Below, one piece after another: positions 26,053 to 35,016 of a stretch of DNA of 64,000 nucleotides. Position 1 is the first letter of the stretch. Every line of letters begins with the position of its first letter. Under the pieces are notes generated by a model that saw only the letters and a list, made by a program, of their open reading frames with translations, did no database searches and had not been told where the DNA came from. The position numbers and the translations under genes are program-made. This DNA comes from Salipiger thiooxidans (GTDB taxonomy: Bacteria; Pseudomonadota; Alphaproteobacteria; Rhodobacterales; Rhodobacteraceae): the NCBI RefSeq assembly GCF_900102075.1, contig NZ_FNAV01000009.1, positions 216,195 to 280,194 of the forward strand, given 5' to 3'.

Positions 26053-27087
26053 ATGACCAAAGGACTTCTTTCCCTCTCGCTGCTCGCGCTCACCGCGTCA
26101 GGCGCGCTTGCCGACGAGATCCGCGTGCTCAACTGGCAGGGCTACGGCACCGACCTCGGCTGGTCGCTCGAGGCGTTCGAGGCCGCCACCGGCCACAGCG
26201 TGGTGCACGAGTACTTCAATTCCGAGCAGGAAATGCTCACCAAGATGCGCACCAACCCCGGCGCCTATGACGTGGTGCTGATCAACGCGGCCTACACCAC
26301 GCAGGCCTACGAAGAGGGTCTGCTGGCGGCCATCGATACCGCCGCCATCGGGAACTACGCCGGTATCCCCGCCAACTTCGCCGAGGACCCGAGCCTGGTG
26401 CACAAGGGCGCGGTCTACGGCGTGCCGTGGACCTGGGGTCTGACCGCCATCGCCATCAACACGCAGGCCTTCGATGAGGCGCCGACCTCGCTCGAAGTGC
26501 TGTGGGATCCCGCGCACAAGGGCCGCGTCTCAATCCGCGACGATGCCGAGGAAGCGGTGCACCTCGGCGCGCTGGCCACCGGTCAGGACATCAACAACAT
26601 CGAGGATCTCGACGCGGTCGAGGCCAAGCTCAGGGAGCTGATGCCGCAGCTGCGCACCTTCTGGGCCTCGGAGAACGACTGGAACCAGTTCATGGCGGCG
26701 GGCGAGCTCGACGTGGCGAGCTACTGGTCCGGCTCGGCGGCACGCTCGGCGGGCATGGGCCTGCCGGTGGAGTTCGTCGTGCCCAAGGAAGGCGCCATCG
26801 CCTGGCTCGACGGGCTGTCGATCCCCGAGACCTCCGAGCACAAGGAGGCCGCGGCCCAGTTCATCGACTGGATGATCGACCCCGAGTTCTATGTGAAGTG
26901 GGACGCCGAGGGCGCCCCCGCCTCGGCCAATGCCGATGCCGCCGCAGCACTGCCGGACGACGCCTTCAACAAGCGCGTTCTGGGCGATCCCGAAGTGGTC
27001 AAGCTCGCCAAGTTCCGCGCGCCCATGGACGATGCCACGCGCGAGAAATACCTCGCGCTCTGGCAGAGCCTGAAGGCCGCCCAGTAA
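26053..27087 (+). CDS. ABC substrate-binding protein, spermidine/putrescine (PotD) type
   Basis: This is a 344-residue periplasmic binding protein with a signal peptide (residues 1-20, ends SGALA|DEI). LNWQGYGTDLGWSLEAFEAATG and the YDVVLINAAYTTQAYEEG segment match the PotD/PotF-like group, which binds cationic or amine-containing ligands. The GGAG at 26043 decides for ATG 26053 over an ATG four codons earlier. It is the first of four importer genes. Confidence 0.9.
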   Translation: MTKGLLSLSLLALTASGALADEIRVLNWQGYGTDLGWSLEAFEAATGHSVVHEYFNSEQEMLTKMRTNPGAYDVVLINAAYTTQAYEEGLLAAIDTAAIGNYAGIPANFAEDPSLVHKGAVYGVPWTWGLTAIAINTQAFDEAPTSLEVLWDPAHKGRVSIRDDAEEAVHLGALATGQDINNIEDLDAVEAKLRELMPQLRTFWASENDWNQFMAAGELDVASYWSGSAARSAGMGLPVEFVVPKEGAIAWLDGLSIPETSEHKEAAAQFIDWMIDPEFYVKWDAEGAPASANADAAAALPDDAFNKRVLGDPEVVKLAKFRAPMDDATREKYLALWQSLKAAQ

Positions 27088-27112
27088 GCCGCTGACGAGA
27101 CGAGGGAAAGTC

Positions 27113-27976
27113 ATGGCAGAGGTGATCCATGCACAGGACCGCCGGCGGCTTCTGACGCTGCTGGGCCCGGCCTATCTCTGGCTGACGCTGGCGGTGTTCC
27201 TGCCGCTCTCGGCCATGCTGTTCTTCAGTTTCCTCTCGGACATGCCCGGTGACGCCCCCGACTGGGGCGTCACGCTTGGCAACTACACGCAGTTCCTCGA
27301 GAATCCGACCTACGCCACGCTTCTGTGGAAGTCGCTGAAGCTCGGCGTCACGGTCACGCTCTTCTGCATCGTGATCGGCTACCCCTGCGCTCTGGTGCTG
27401 GCGAAATCCATCAAGGGCCGCGCCCGCGAGGCGCTGTTCCTGATGGTCATCCTGCCGTTCTGGTCGAACTCGCTGGTGAGGATCTTCTCATGGGCCATCG
27501 TGCTGCGCGGCAATGGCGTGCTCGAACGGACGCTGAACTGGATCCTGCCCTTTGACATCAGGCTGAACCTGATGTTCACCACCGAGGCCGTGGTCATCGG
27601 GCTCGTGCACAGCTACCTGCCTTACGTGATCCTGACGAGCTACCTCGCGCTGCAGGCCATCGACGACGACCTGATCGACGCCGCGCGCTCGATGGGCGCC
27701 TCGAAGCTCACCATCCTCAACCGTCTGCTGCTGCCGCTGTCGCTGCCGGGGCTGCTGGCCGGCGCGGTGCTGGTCTTCGTGCCCGTGGTCGGCAGCTTCA
27801 TGGAGCCGCGCATCCTTGGCGGGCGCATGGGCACCTATTACGGCACCGTCATCGAGGACCAGTTCGTGGCGGTCTACAACTGGCCGCTGGGGGCCGCGCT
27901 CTCGTTCATCCTGCTGGCGGTGGTGCTGGTGATCCTCGGCGCCGCCTCGCCGGTGCTGCGGAGGGCGCGGACATGA
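27113..27976 (+). CDS. ABC permease, PotB type
   Basis: This is a 287-residue inner-membrane permease with about six membrane helices. FSNSL-like FWSNSLVRIFSWAIVLR near 117 and the EAA loop DAARSMGASKLTILNRLLLP near 188 are visible. It forms the channel with the next gene's product, with which it overlaps by 4 bp. Confidence 0.93.
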   Translation: MAEVIHAQDRRRLLTLLGPAYLWLTLAVFLPLSAMLFFSFLSDMPGDAPDWGVTLGNYTQFLENPTYATLLWKSLKLGVTVTLFCIVIGYPCALVLAKSIKGRAREALFLMVILPFWSNSLVRIFSWAIVLRGNGVLERTLNWILPFDIRLNLMFTTEAVVIGLVHSYLPYVILTSYLALQAIDDDLIDAARSMGASKLTILNRLLLPLSLPGLLAGAVLVFVPVVGSFMEPRILGGRMGTYYGTVIEDQFVAVYNWPLGAALSFILLAVVLVILGAASPVLRRART

Positions 27977-28752
27977 GCCCCATCGCCCTGCTCGGCCGCA
28001 TCTGGCTGGTGCTGATCCTGATCTTTCTCTACGCGCCGATCCTCGTCATGGCGGCGATGAGCTTCAACGCCTCGCCCTTCTACCAGCTGCCCTTCGAGTA
28101 TTCCTCGAAGTGGTACAGCGACATGGCGGGCAACGAGCAGATCGTGACCGCGGCTATCCGCTCGGTGCTGATCGCCTGCGCGGTGACGGCGATCGCCACC
28201 GCGGTCGGCACCGCCGCCTCTGTCGCGCTCTTCCGCTACGAGTTCCGCGGCAAGAGGCTGCTGCAGGCGCTGCTGTTTCCGCCCATCGCCATCCCGTGGC
28301 TGATCACCGGCACCGCCATGCTGGTGTTCTTCTTCACCATCGGCATCGGGCGCGGCACGCCCGCGGTGATCATCGGCCACGTGGCGCTGGCGCTGCCTTA
28401 CGTCATCGTGACCGTCACGGCCCGGCTTTCGTCCTTCGACGTCACGCTGGAGGAAGCCGCGCGCTCCATGGGCGCCGGTGCATGGACGGTGCTGCGCCGG
28501 GTGACGCTGCCTTGGATCGCGCCGGGGATCGTCGCGGGCGCGCTCTTCGCCTTTGCCGTCAGCTTCGACCAGTTCGTGGTGAGCTACTTCCTGTCCAAGC
28601 CCGGCGACAGCACGCTGCCCGTGCTCATCTACACCGCCATCCGCAAGGGCTTCACGCCCGAGATCAACGCCATCTCGACGATCATCATCGCCGTCTCCAT
28701 GGCGGTCATGTTCCTTGCGGCGCGCTACTCGAAATTCGGAGGGGACCGCTGA
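27973..28752 (+). CDS. ABC permease, PotC type
   Basis: This is a 259-residue permease with six hydrophobic helices. It shows SFNASPFYQLPF after the first helix and the EAA loop EAARSMGAGAWTVLRRVTLP near 159. It is the second channel subunit of the PotABCD-like importer. Its stop overlaps the ATPase start by one base. Confidence 0.93.
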   Translation: MSPIALLGRIWLVLILIFLYAPILVMAAMSFNASPFYQLPFEYSSKWYSDMAGNEQIVTAAIRSVLIACAVTAIATAVGTAASVALFRYEFRGKRLLQALLFPPIAIPWLITGTAMLVFFFTIGIGRGTPAVIIGHVALALPYVIVTVTARLSSFDVTLEEAARSMGAGAWTVLRRVTLPWIAPGIVAGALFAFAVSFDQFVVSYFLSKPGDSTLPVLIYTAIRKGFTPEINAISTIIIAVSMAVMFLAARYSKFGGDR

Positions 28753-29765
28753 TGTCGCAGGTCGAGGTTCGCAATGTAACCAAACGCTTCGGCCGCACGG
28801 TGGCGCTGGACGACGTGTCCATCGCCTTCGAGGACGGCGGGTTCTTCGCCCTGCTGGGGCCGTCCGGGTCGGGCAAGACGACGCTGCTGCGCACCATTGC
28901 GGGATTCCATTTCCCCGATAGCGGCAGCATCCGCATCGGCGAGCGCAACGTCGAGAAGGTGCCGGTCGAGAAGCGCGACATCGGCATGATGTTCCAGAAC
29001 TACGCGCTGTTTCCCAACATGTCCGTGGCCGAGAACGTGGGCTTCGGCCTGCGCGTCCGCAAGGTCGGCTCGGCCGAGGAAACCCGCCGCGCCCGCGAGG
29101 CGCTGGAACTGGTGCAGCTCGGCCATCTGGGCGACCGGCGGCCCTCGCAGCTTTCCGGCGGGCAGCGGCAGCGGGTGGCGCTGGCACGGGCCATCGTCAC
29201 CAACCCCAAGGTGCTGCTGCTCGACGAGCCGCTTTCGGCGCTCGACAAGACCCTGCGGGTGGACATGCAGATCGAGCTCAAGCGCATCCAGCGCGAGGTC
29301 GGCATCACCACGATCTTCGTGACCCACGACCAGGAAGAGGCACTGACCCTCTCGGACCGCATCGGTATCCTGCGCGACGGGCGCATCGTGCAGGCGGGCC
29401 CCCCGCGCGAGGTTTATAACCGCCCCGTCGATGCCTTTGCCGCGGGCTTCCTCGGCGAGGCGAACTGGCTCTCCGAGGGCGCATTGGCGGGGCTTACCCT
29501 GCCCGCCGATCCCTCTGGGCGCCGCTTTGCCACGCGCCCGGAGGCGCTGGCGATCTCCGCCGCGGCGCCCGCGCCGGGGATGAACGCGGTTCGGGGCCAG
29601 CTGGTGCAGCGCGTCTTCGCGGGCGCCATGGCAACCTGCCTCGTCGAGGTGGACGGCCAGCCGTGGAAGCTCATCGCGCGCGACCGCGACATCCCCGAGC
29701 TGCCCGGCGACGGCGCGGTCTGGCTTGCCTGGGCGCCGCAGGACACGCTGGTGGTGCCGGCATGA
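28752..29765 (+). CDS. ABC ATP-binding protein, PotA type
   Basis: This is a 337-residue ATPase: Walker A GPSGSGKTT, Q-loop MMFQNYALFPNM, signature LSGGQRQRVALARAI, Walker B LLLDEPLSALD and switch THDQEEA. The C-terminal TOBE-like domain (about 270-337) is typical of PotA/FbpC. It energises the importer encoded just upstream. It overlaps the cysteine hydrolase gene by 4 bp. Confidence 0.95.
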   Translation: MSQVEVRNVTKRFGRTVALDDVSIAFEDGGFFALLGPSGSGKTTLLRTIAGFHFPDSGSIRIGERNVEKVPVEKRDIGMMFQNYALFPNMSVAENVGFGLRVRKVGSAEETRRAREALELVQLGHLGDRRPSQLSGGQRQRVALARAIVTNPKVLLLDEPLSALDKTLRVDMQIELKRIQREVGITTIFVTHDQEEALTLSDRIGILRDGRIVQAGPPREVYNRPVDAFAAGFLGEANWLSEGALAGLTLPADPSGRRFATRPEALAISAAAPAPGMNAVRGQLVQRVFAGAMATCLVEVDGQPWKLIARDRDIPELPGDGAVWLAWAPQDTLVVPA

Positions 29766-30304
29766 GCGAGGTGCTTCTTGTCATCGACATGCAGCCCGGT
29801 TTCGGCCACCCAGAAAGCCCGTGGTGCACCCCCGGCTACGACCTCTGCGCCGAGCGCATCGGCGCCCTCGCCGCGGGCTTCGCGGGTCGCGCACTCTTCA
29901 CCCGCTTCGTGCCGCCCGCCGAGCCCTCGGGCGCGTGGCTGCCCTATTACCAGGCCTGGCCCTTTGCGCTGGATCCGGCGCAGAGCTGGCTCTGGGAGCT
30001 CGATCCGCGCTTTTCGGGTCATCCCGAAGTGACCGGCCACCGCTTCGCCAAGTGGCGCGAGGCCATTTCGCACGTTCCCGAAGACGCCACTCTGGTGATC
30101 TGCGGGGTGGCGACCGACTGCTGCGTGCTGGGCACCGCGATCGAGGCGGTGGACGACGGCCGCCACGTGCGGCTGGTCACCGACGCCTGCGCGGCCGGGA
30201 CCCAGGCGCTGCACGAGGCCGCCATCACCGTGATGCGCGACCGCGCGCCCATGCTGACGCTGACCGACACCGAGACCGAGCTGGCGCGGCTGCTCGAGGA
30301 CTGA
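29762..30304 (+). CDS. nicotinamidase/isochorismatase-like cysteine hydrolase
   Basis: This is a 180-residue member of the nicotinamidase/isochorismatase fold. The catalytic Asp is in LLVIDMQPGF (Asp8) and the nucleophile Cys in CGVATDCCVLGTAIEAVDDG. The usual catalytic Lys, expected before an R-Y/F pair, is not obvious: the place reads VTGHRFAKW. It may use a shifted lysine or be altered. It closes the operon; cleaving an amide released by the glycohydrolase would fit, as nicotinamidase does after nicotinamide release. A longer upstream frame overlaps the ATPase and is rejected. Confidence 0.8.
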   Translation: MSEVLLVIDMQPGFGHPESPWCTPGYDLCAERIGALAAGFAGRALFTRFVPPAEPSGAWLPYYQAWPFALDPAQSWLWELDPRFSGHPEVTGHRFAKWREAISHVPEDATLVICGVATDCCVLGTAIEAVDDGRHVRLVTDACAAGTQALHEAAITVMRDRAPMLTLTDTETELARLLED

Positions 30305-30310
30305 GTGTTT

Positions 30311-30330
30311 CGGCTCTGGCGCCGGAGCCG
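30311..30330. terminator. inverted repeat between convergent operons
   Basis: CGGCTCTG-GCGC-CGGAGCCG forms an 8-bp stem (one G-U) with a 4-nt loop, 6 bp after the cysteine hydrolase stop. It has no T-run, so the call is tentative. Confidence 0.45.
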
Positions 30331-30406
30331 TGACGAGCGGAGCGGCCCGCGCGGTCAGGGCGCGGCGGGTGGGCCAAACCGCTGCGCCGGTGACGCCGCG
30401 GACGTG

Positions 30407-30470
30407 TCAGCCCTTGGGTATAAGCCTCGGCGGATGGGTCAGCCCTTGCGGAGGAGCCGTGGCGGTCGGG
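30407..30470. repeat. two imperfect 32-bp tandem units at the 3' end of the glycosidase-like gene
   Basis: Units 30407-30438 and 30439-30470 both begin TCAGCCCTTG and agree at about 24 of 32 positions; a third TCAGCCC begins at 30471. The gene's stop codon lies in the second unit. Confidence 0.5.
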
Positions 30471-32886
30471 TCAGCCCCGAGGCATCGGGCCAGAGGTCCC
30501 CGGCAAAAGGCGTGCCCGCGTAAAACCGGTTGGCGCCGGTGTTCATCACCTCGATCTCCAGCAGATGTTGACCCGCCGCGACCTCGCCCAGCGGCAGGCG
30601 GAACGGCGCGTGGGACACGGCGCCGTGCTCGGCGCCGTCGAGCCTGACATGGGCCGCACAGGCAAGCCCCGGCAGCTCGAGCGTCAGCGCCATGGGGTCG
30701 GTGAGCGTGAAGCGACAGCTATAGCGCCCGACGCCGGAGAACGCCGGATCGCCCTGTGCCTGCCAGCCCTCCGTCACGCTGATCGCCCGGGCCGCGCCCG
30801 ATGTCGCAAGGGTCCAGCCGTCGCGCAGCTCCATGACCGGGACGAGCGCGGGCTTGGGCAGCCACGCTACGTCCGTGACGGGCTCCGCCTGCCGCAAACG
30901 AAGCAAACGCAACTCCTGCGGGTCGAGCGCCAGTGACAGGCGGCGCGACGGCTCGGGCGGACCGGCCTCGCAGACGAGCCCGGCGCCGAGGGTCAGCTGG
31001 GCCTCGAGTGGCGCGTCGCCCTCGTTGAAGAGTGCCACGCGCCACCAGCCTTCCGCGTCCCGCCCGGCCACGAGGCTGCGCAGCCCGGTGCGTTCGGAGA
31101 TCTGCGGCAGGTCGGGGAGCGCGGCGCCGATGTCCTGCTCCTCCGGCATCCCTCGCCAGAGAGGCAGGCCGAGTGCCTCGGCGCGGGCCAGCACCTCCGG
31201 GTCCCGCAAAGCCGTCACCTCCGGCAGCACCAGCGCCGCCACATCTTCACCGTGGATCCGGCACCCGCCGTCCATCGCCGCCAGCCCGTCCTCGTCGACC
31301 ACCAGCGGCGGGTGCCCCAGCGCCACCAGCCGCTCGGCCCAGCGGCCGAAGGTCTGCGCATGGGCATGGCGCGGGCCCTCGGTCAGCGCGGTCTCGTAGG
31401 GATAGAGCAGCGCGATGCGGGGGGGCGGCGCGGCGCCTTCGATGAAATCCGCCAGAGCCTCCGCCTCCGAGGCCAGCGCCCCCATCACGGGCCACCATGG
31501 TTGCAGGTTGTAGCCGGGCGCGAAGTCGAACCGCAGGTTGTCGAGCGCCGAAGGCGTGGCATCGCCCTCCGACGCGAAGAGTGCATGCAGGATCACCCGG
31601 CTGGCGCCCAGCATGTGCAAGCGGATGAGCTGCGCCCGCAGCGCCTGCGGCGTCATCTCCCACTGGCCCGCGGCGCGGGTCTCGGAGCGGGAGGCGGTCA
31701 CGTAGAGCTCGCACCAGCAGCCGCGGCGACCGCTGGCCCGCGCGATGCTGTCGCCGAGCAATGGGGCAAGCTGGGCGTCGAGGTTGTTGGCGTCCACCGC
31801 CGTCACGTCGCGCCAGCGGTCGGTGCCGAAGAAATCCGCCGCCAGCGCCGCCCGCGGGTCGATGCTCGAGAACCCGCCATTGAGCGCGAAACTCGCCACG
31901 TGCGGCAGGATCTCGTGCCCGGTGAGCGCCAGCCCGTTACGGTCGCAGAAAGCGCGGAGCGAGCCGAGGAAGCTTTGCTGGAAGAGCGCGGTATAGGTCC
32001 GATAGACGTGGCTGCGGGTCGCACGCGCTCCGGGCAGATCGCGCAGCAGCGCCGCAAGTTGCAACGCCAGAGGCCCCCGCGCCACGAGTGACGCGGCGAA
32101 GCCGTCGCTCCAGAGCAGGCTGTTGCCGAGATTGCCCGTGCGCCCCTCCCAGTCGTAGAGCACCGGCGCGGGCTGGTCGAAGAACAGGCAGTGCACCGGA
32201 TCGGGCAGCAGGCCCGCAAGCGCCCGGGCATAGGGCTCGAGCCCCTTCTCGACGAAGCGCGCCCCGGCCTCGGGCAGCAGGTAGTTGATGACGCGGGAGT
32301 TGGCGATGCGGGCGCGGGCGAAGAGTGTCCAGCGGGCGCCCTCGGGCAGCGAGTGGTCCAGCCGCGCGGTCATCCCGTCGGCCCCGACGGCCACGATGCG
32401 CACCGCGTCGGTCACGTCGCGCACGCTTCCATCCGCGGACCAGAGCACGGCAGCCACCGGCGCCCAGTCCGCCAGCCGCGGCGCGCCGTCCTCGTGGATC
32501 CAGTTGCGCACCGCCGCGCCGAGGCTCGCACCCAGCGTCGCCCGGATACCGGCGATGGTCGCGTCGCGCCCGGTGCTCTCGGCCCAGAAGAGATGCGTCT
32601 CGCGCAGGTGGTCGGCGCCTTCGACGGTGCGCCCGCCCGCCTGCCCGCTGCTCCAGGCGTAGTCGTCGTAGAGCCCCGCCCGCAGTCCGAGCCCGGCCAT
32701 GATCCGCACCGCCTGCGCATAGGCGGCAAGGTACTCGGGCGAGAGGTAGAGCGCGCGCGGCATCGACAGCCGCGCCTGGATGTAGATCGTGCCAAAGCCC
32801 TGCGCGCGGAACCCGGCGAGCTGCGCGCGCATCTCGGCCTCGGTCGGCAGGCCGGACCAGAACCAGTAGGCGTCGAGCCGGCTCAC
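30439..32886 (-). CDS. putative glycoside hydrolase (GH106-like)
   Basis: This is an 815-residue cytoplasmic protein with no signal peptide. The opening AYWFWSGLPTEAEMRAQL followed by GFGTIYIQAR resembles the TIM-barrel start of GH106 (alpha-L-rhamnosidase-like) proteins. The middle contains GHEILPHVASF and a class-I-amidotransferase-like segment. The last 120 residues (GRYSCRFTL to EVMNTGANRFYAG) look like the jelly-roll domain that ends GH2/GH106 enzymes. Catalytic residues cannot be placed with confidence. It starts with GTG only 10 bp after eutC, so it probably belongs to the eutBC operon. Confidence 0.55.
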   Translation of the reverse strand: MSRLDAYWFWSGLPTEAEMRAQLAGFRAQGFGTIYIQARLSMPRALYLSPEYLAAYAQAVRIMAGLGLRAGLYDDYAWSSGQAGGRTVEGADHLRETHLFWAESTGRDATIAGIRATLGASLGAAVRNWIHEDGAPRLADWAPVAAVLWSADGSVRDVTDAVRIVAVGADGMTARLDHSLPEGARWTLFARARIANSRVINYLLPEAGARFVEKGLEPYARALAGLLPDPVHCLFFDQPAPVLYDWEGRTGNLGNSLLWSDGFAASLVARGPLALQLAALLRDLPGARATRSHVYRTYTALFQQSFLGSLRAFCDRNGLALTGHEILPHVASFALNGGFSSIDPRAALAADFFGTDRWRDVTAVDANNLDAQLAPLLGDSIARASGRRGCWCELYVTASRSETRAAGQWEMTPQALRAQLIRLHMLGASRVILHALFASEGDATPSALDNLRFDFAPGYNLQPWWPVMGALASEAEALADFIEGAAPPPRIALLYPYETALTEGPRHAHAQTFGRWAERLVALGHPPLVVDEDGLAAMDGGCRIHGEDVAALVLPEVTALRDPEVLARAEALGLPLWRGMPEEQDIGAALPDLPQISERTGLRSLVAGRDAEGWWRVALFNEGDAPLEAQLTLGAGLVCEAGPPEPSRRLSLALDPQELRLLRLRQAEPVTDVAWLPKPALVPVMELRDGWTLATSGAARAISVTEGWQAQGDPAFSGVGRYSCRFTLTDPMALTLELPGLACAAHVRLDGAEHGAVSHAPFRLPLGEVAAGQHLLEIEVMNTGANRFYAGTPFAGDLWPDASGLTRPPRLLRKG

Positions 32887-32896
32887 GGCGCGCGGC

Positions 32897-33634
32897 TCAC
32901 TCGATCAGTATCTTGTCCGAGTTGTCCTTGAGCCCCACGCCCGTCACCCCGAGCTTGAGCGCGTGGCGCACCAGCCAGTCGATCTTGGCCACCGCCTTTT
33001 CGGCCGAGAGCCCGCCGGAATTGTGAATGTTCGACACGCAGTTGCGCGAACTGTCGGGGGTGCCGACCCTGGGGTTGATGGTGAGATAGGCGCCGAGGCT
33101 GGTGGTCAGCGACAGGCCCGGACGCTCGCCGATCACCATGACCACGAGCTTTGCGCCCATGCGCTCGCCAATCTCGTCGCCGATGCCGACGCGGCCCTGC
33201 TCGGCCAGCACGATGGGGCCGAGCTTGAGGTCCGAGAAGGCCCCGACCAGCCCGGTCATCACCTCGGCCGAGTTGGTGTTGACCGCATCCGCCGACAGCC
33301 CGTCGGCGAGCACGATGACCGCGTCGAAGGGCCCCTCGGGGAGAGTGTCTGCATCGCGCTCGCGCAGGCGCCGGCCAAGGTCGGGACGGCGGATGTAGAC
33401 GCCGCGGTCCTCGGCACGGCTGTGCACGCGGATCACCTCGGCGCCGCCGATGCCGGCCTCCACGGCCTCCCAGTCGACGGGCTTCCAGATCGCGTCGCGG
33501 GCCTTGGCGTGGCTGAGTTGGAAGTCGAGCACCGACTCGAGGGTGGCAGGGCCGCCCTCGGGGTCGAGCCGCAGCCGCGCGGGCGTCAGGCGGCGCAGGG
33601 CGTTGAAGGCGGGGTGCTTGTCGATCTCGCTCAT
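32897..33634 (-). CDS. eutC: ethanolamine ammonia-lyase small subunit
   Basis: This is the 245-residue small subunit of coenzyme-B12-dependent ethanolamine ammonia-lyase, which converts ethanolamine to acetaldehyde and ammonia. Family marks are DFQLSHAKARDAIW near 36-49, VIVLADGLSADAVN, and NPRVGTPDSSRNCVSNIHN, which contains the B12-contacting region. Its start overlaps the eutB stop by 4 bp. No microcompartment shell genes or eutA reactivase are nearby, so this is a compartment-free system. Confidence 0.96.
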   Translation of the reverse strand: MSEIDKHPAFNALRRLTPARLRLDPEGGPATLESVLDFQLSHAKARDAIWKPVDWEAVEAGIGGAEVIRVHSRAEDRGVYIRRPDLGRRLRERDADTLPEGPFDAVIVLADGLSADAVNTNSAEVMTGLVGAFSDLKLGPIVLAEQGRVGIGDEIGERMGAKLVVMVIGERPGLSLTTSLGAYLTINPRVGTPDSSRNCVSNIHNSGGLSAEKAVAKIDWLVRHALKLGVTGVGLKDNSDKILIE

Positions 33635-35016
33635 TCTGCGGCCAGTCCCATCCGTTTCATCATTGCGCTCATGTCCGGGATCGCCCGGTCCGGCCCCATC
33701 TGCTCGAGCCCCATCCTGGCGAGCCAGCCCTCGAACTCGGGCGCGGGCCGCGCACCGGAGATCGAGCGCATCCAGCGCCCGTCCTCGAAGGACAGGGTCT
33801 GATAGCTCAGCATCACGTCGTCCGAGCCCGGCACACAGATCACGAAGTTCACGCCGGCGGCCCCCAGCAGGCAGGCCAGCGTGTCCATGTCGTCCTGATC
33901 GGCATCCACGTGGTTGGTGTAGCAGACGTCCATGCCCATCGGCAGGCCGAGCAGCTTGCCGCAGAAATGGTCCTCGAGCCCGGCGCGGATGACCTGCTTG
34001 CCGTTGTAGAGATACTCGGGCCCGATGAAGCCCACGACGCTGTTCACGAGGAACGGATCGAAGGCGCGCGCGACGGCGTAGGCACGCGCCTCGAGCGTCT
34101 GCTGGTCGACGCCGTGGTGGGCGTCGGCCGAGAGCGGCGCGCCCTGCCCGGTCTCGAAATACATGCAGTCGGTGCCCACCGTGCCCCGCTTGAGGCCAAG
34201 CGCCGCCTCTTGCGCCTCCTTGAGGATCGAGAGCGTGACGCCGAAGCCCTCGTTCGCCGCCTGCGTGCCCGCGATGGACTGGAACACGAGATCGACCGGG
34301 CCGCCGCTCTCCATGATCTCCATGCTGTTGGTGACGTGGGTCAGCACGCAGCTCTGGGTGGGGATGTCGAACTCCTGCCGAAGCCCGTCGAGGGCCCAGA
34401 GCAGGTCGGTGCAGTTCTGGATGCTGTCCGAGGCCGGGTTGATCCCGATCACCGCGTCGCCCGAGCCCTGCAGCAGCCCGTCGAGGATCGCCGCCGCGAT
34501 GCCGCGCAGGTCGTCCGAGGGGTGGTTGGGCTGAAGCCGCGTCGACAGCCGCCCCTTGAGGCCCACGGTACTCCGGAAGCGGGTAATGACCTCGGTCTTG
34601 GCGGCCACCGCGATGAGGTCCTGGTTCCGCATCAGCTTGCTGACCGCGGCGATCATCTCGGGGGTAAAGCCGCGCGCGGCCTTGGCCAACGATACCGCGT
34701 CGGCGGCGTCGGAGAGCAGCCAGTTGCGCAGGTCGCCCACGGTCATCGAGCGGAACGGGGCAAAGGCCTCGGCGTCGTGGCTGTCGATGATCAGCCGCGT
34801 GACCTCGTCGCTCTCGTAGGGCACCACCACGTCGTTCAGGAAGTGCGTCAGCGGCAGGTCGGCCAGCACGTAGCGGGCGGCGACGCGGTTCGCCTCGGAA
34901 CTGGCGGCAATGCCGGCGAGCTCGTCCCCCGAGCGCAGCGGTGTCGCGGCGGCCATCACCTGCGCCAGGCTGGCAAAGGCATGGGTTTCCCCACCGGCGA
35001 TATGTTCGAACTTCAC
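33631..35016 (-). CDS. eutB: ethanolamine ammonia-lyase large subunit
   Basis: This is the 461-residue catalytic subunit, a TIM barrel that binds ethanolamine and presents it to B12. Visible marks are DGLLQGSGDAVIGINPASDS, GFNVTLSIL-like GFGVTLSILKEA, and YFETGQGAPLSADAHHGVDQ. It opens MKFEHIAGGETHAFASL. It is first in an operon eutB-eutC-glycosidase-like gene. Acetaldehyde would need a dehydrogenase encoded elsewhere. Confidence 0.97.
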   Translation of the reverse strand: MKFEHIAGGETHAFASLAQVMAAATPLRSGDELAGIAASSEANRVAARYVLADLPLTHFLNDVVVPYESDEVTRLIIDSHDAEAFAPFRSMTVGDLRNWLLSDAADAVSLAKAARGFTPEMIAAVSKLMRNQDLIAVAAKTEVITRFRSTVGLKGRLSTRLQPNHPSDDLRGIAAAILDGLLQGSGDAVIGINPASDSIQNCTDLLWALDGLRQEFDIPTQSCVLTHVTNSMEIMESGGPVDLVFQSIAGTQAANEGFGVTLSILKEAQEAALGLKRGTVGTDCMYFETGQGAPLSADAHHGVDQQTLEARAYAVARAFDPFLVNSVVGFIGPEYLYNGKQVIRAGLEDHFCGKLLGLPMGMDVCYTNHVDADQDDMDTLACLLGAAGVNFVICVPGSDDVMLSYQTLSFEDGRWMRSISGARPAPEFEGWLARMGLEQMGPDRAIPDMSAMMKRMGLAAE

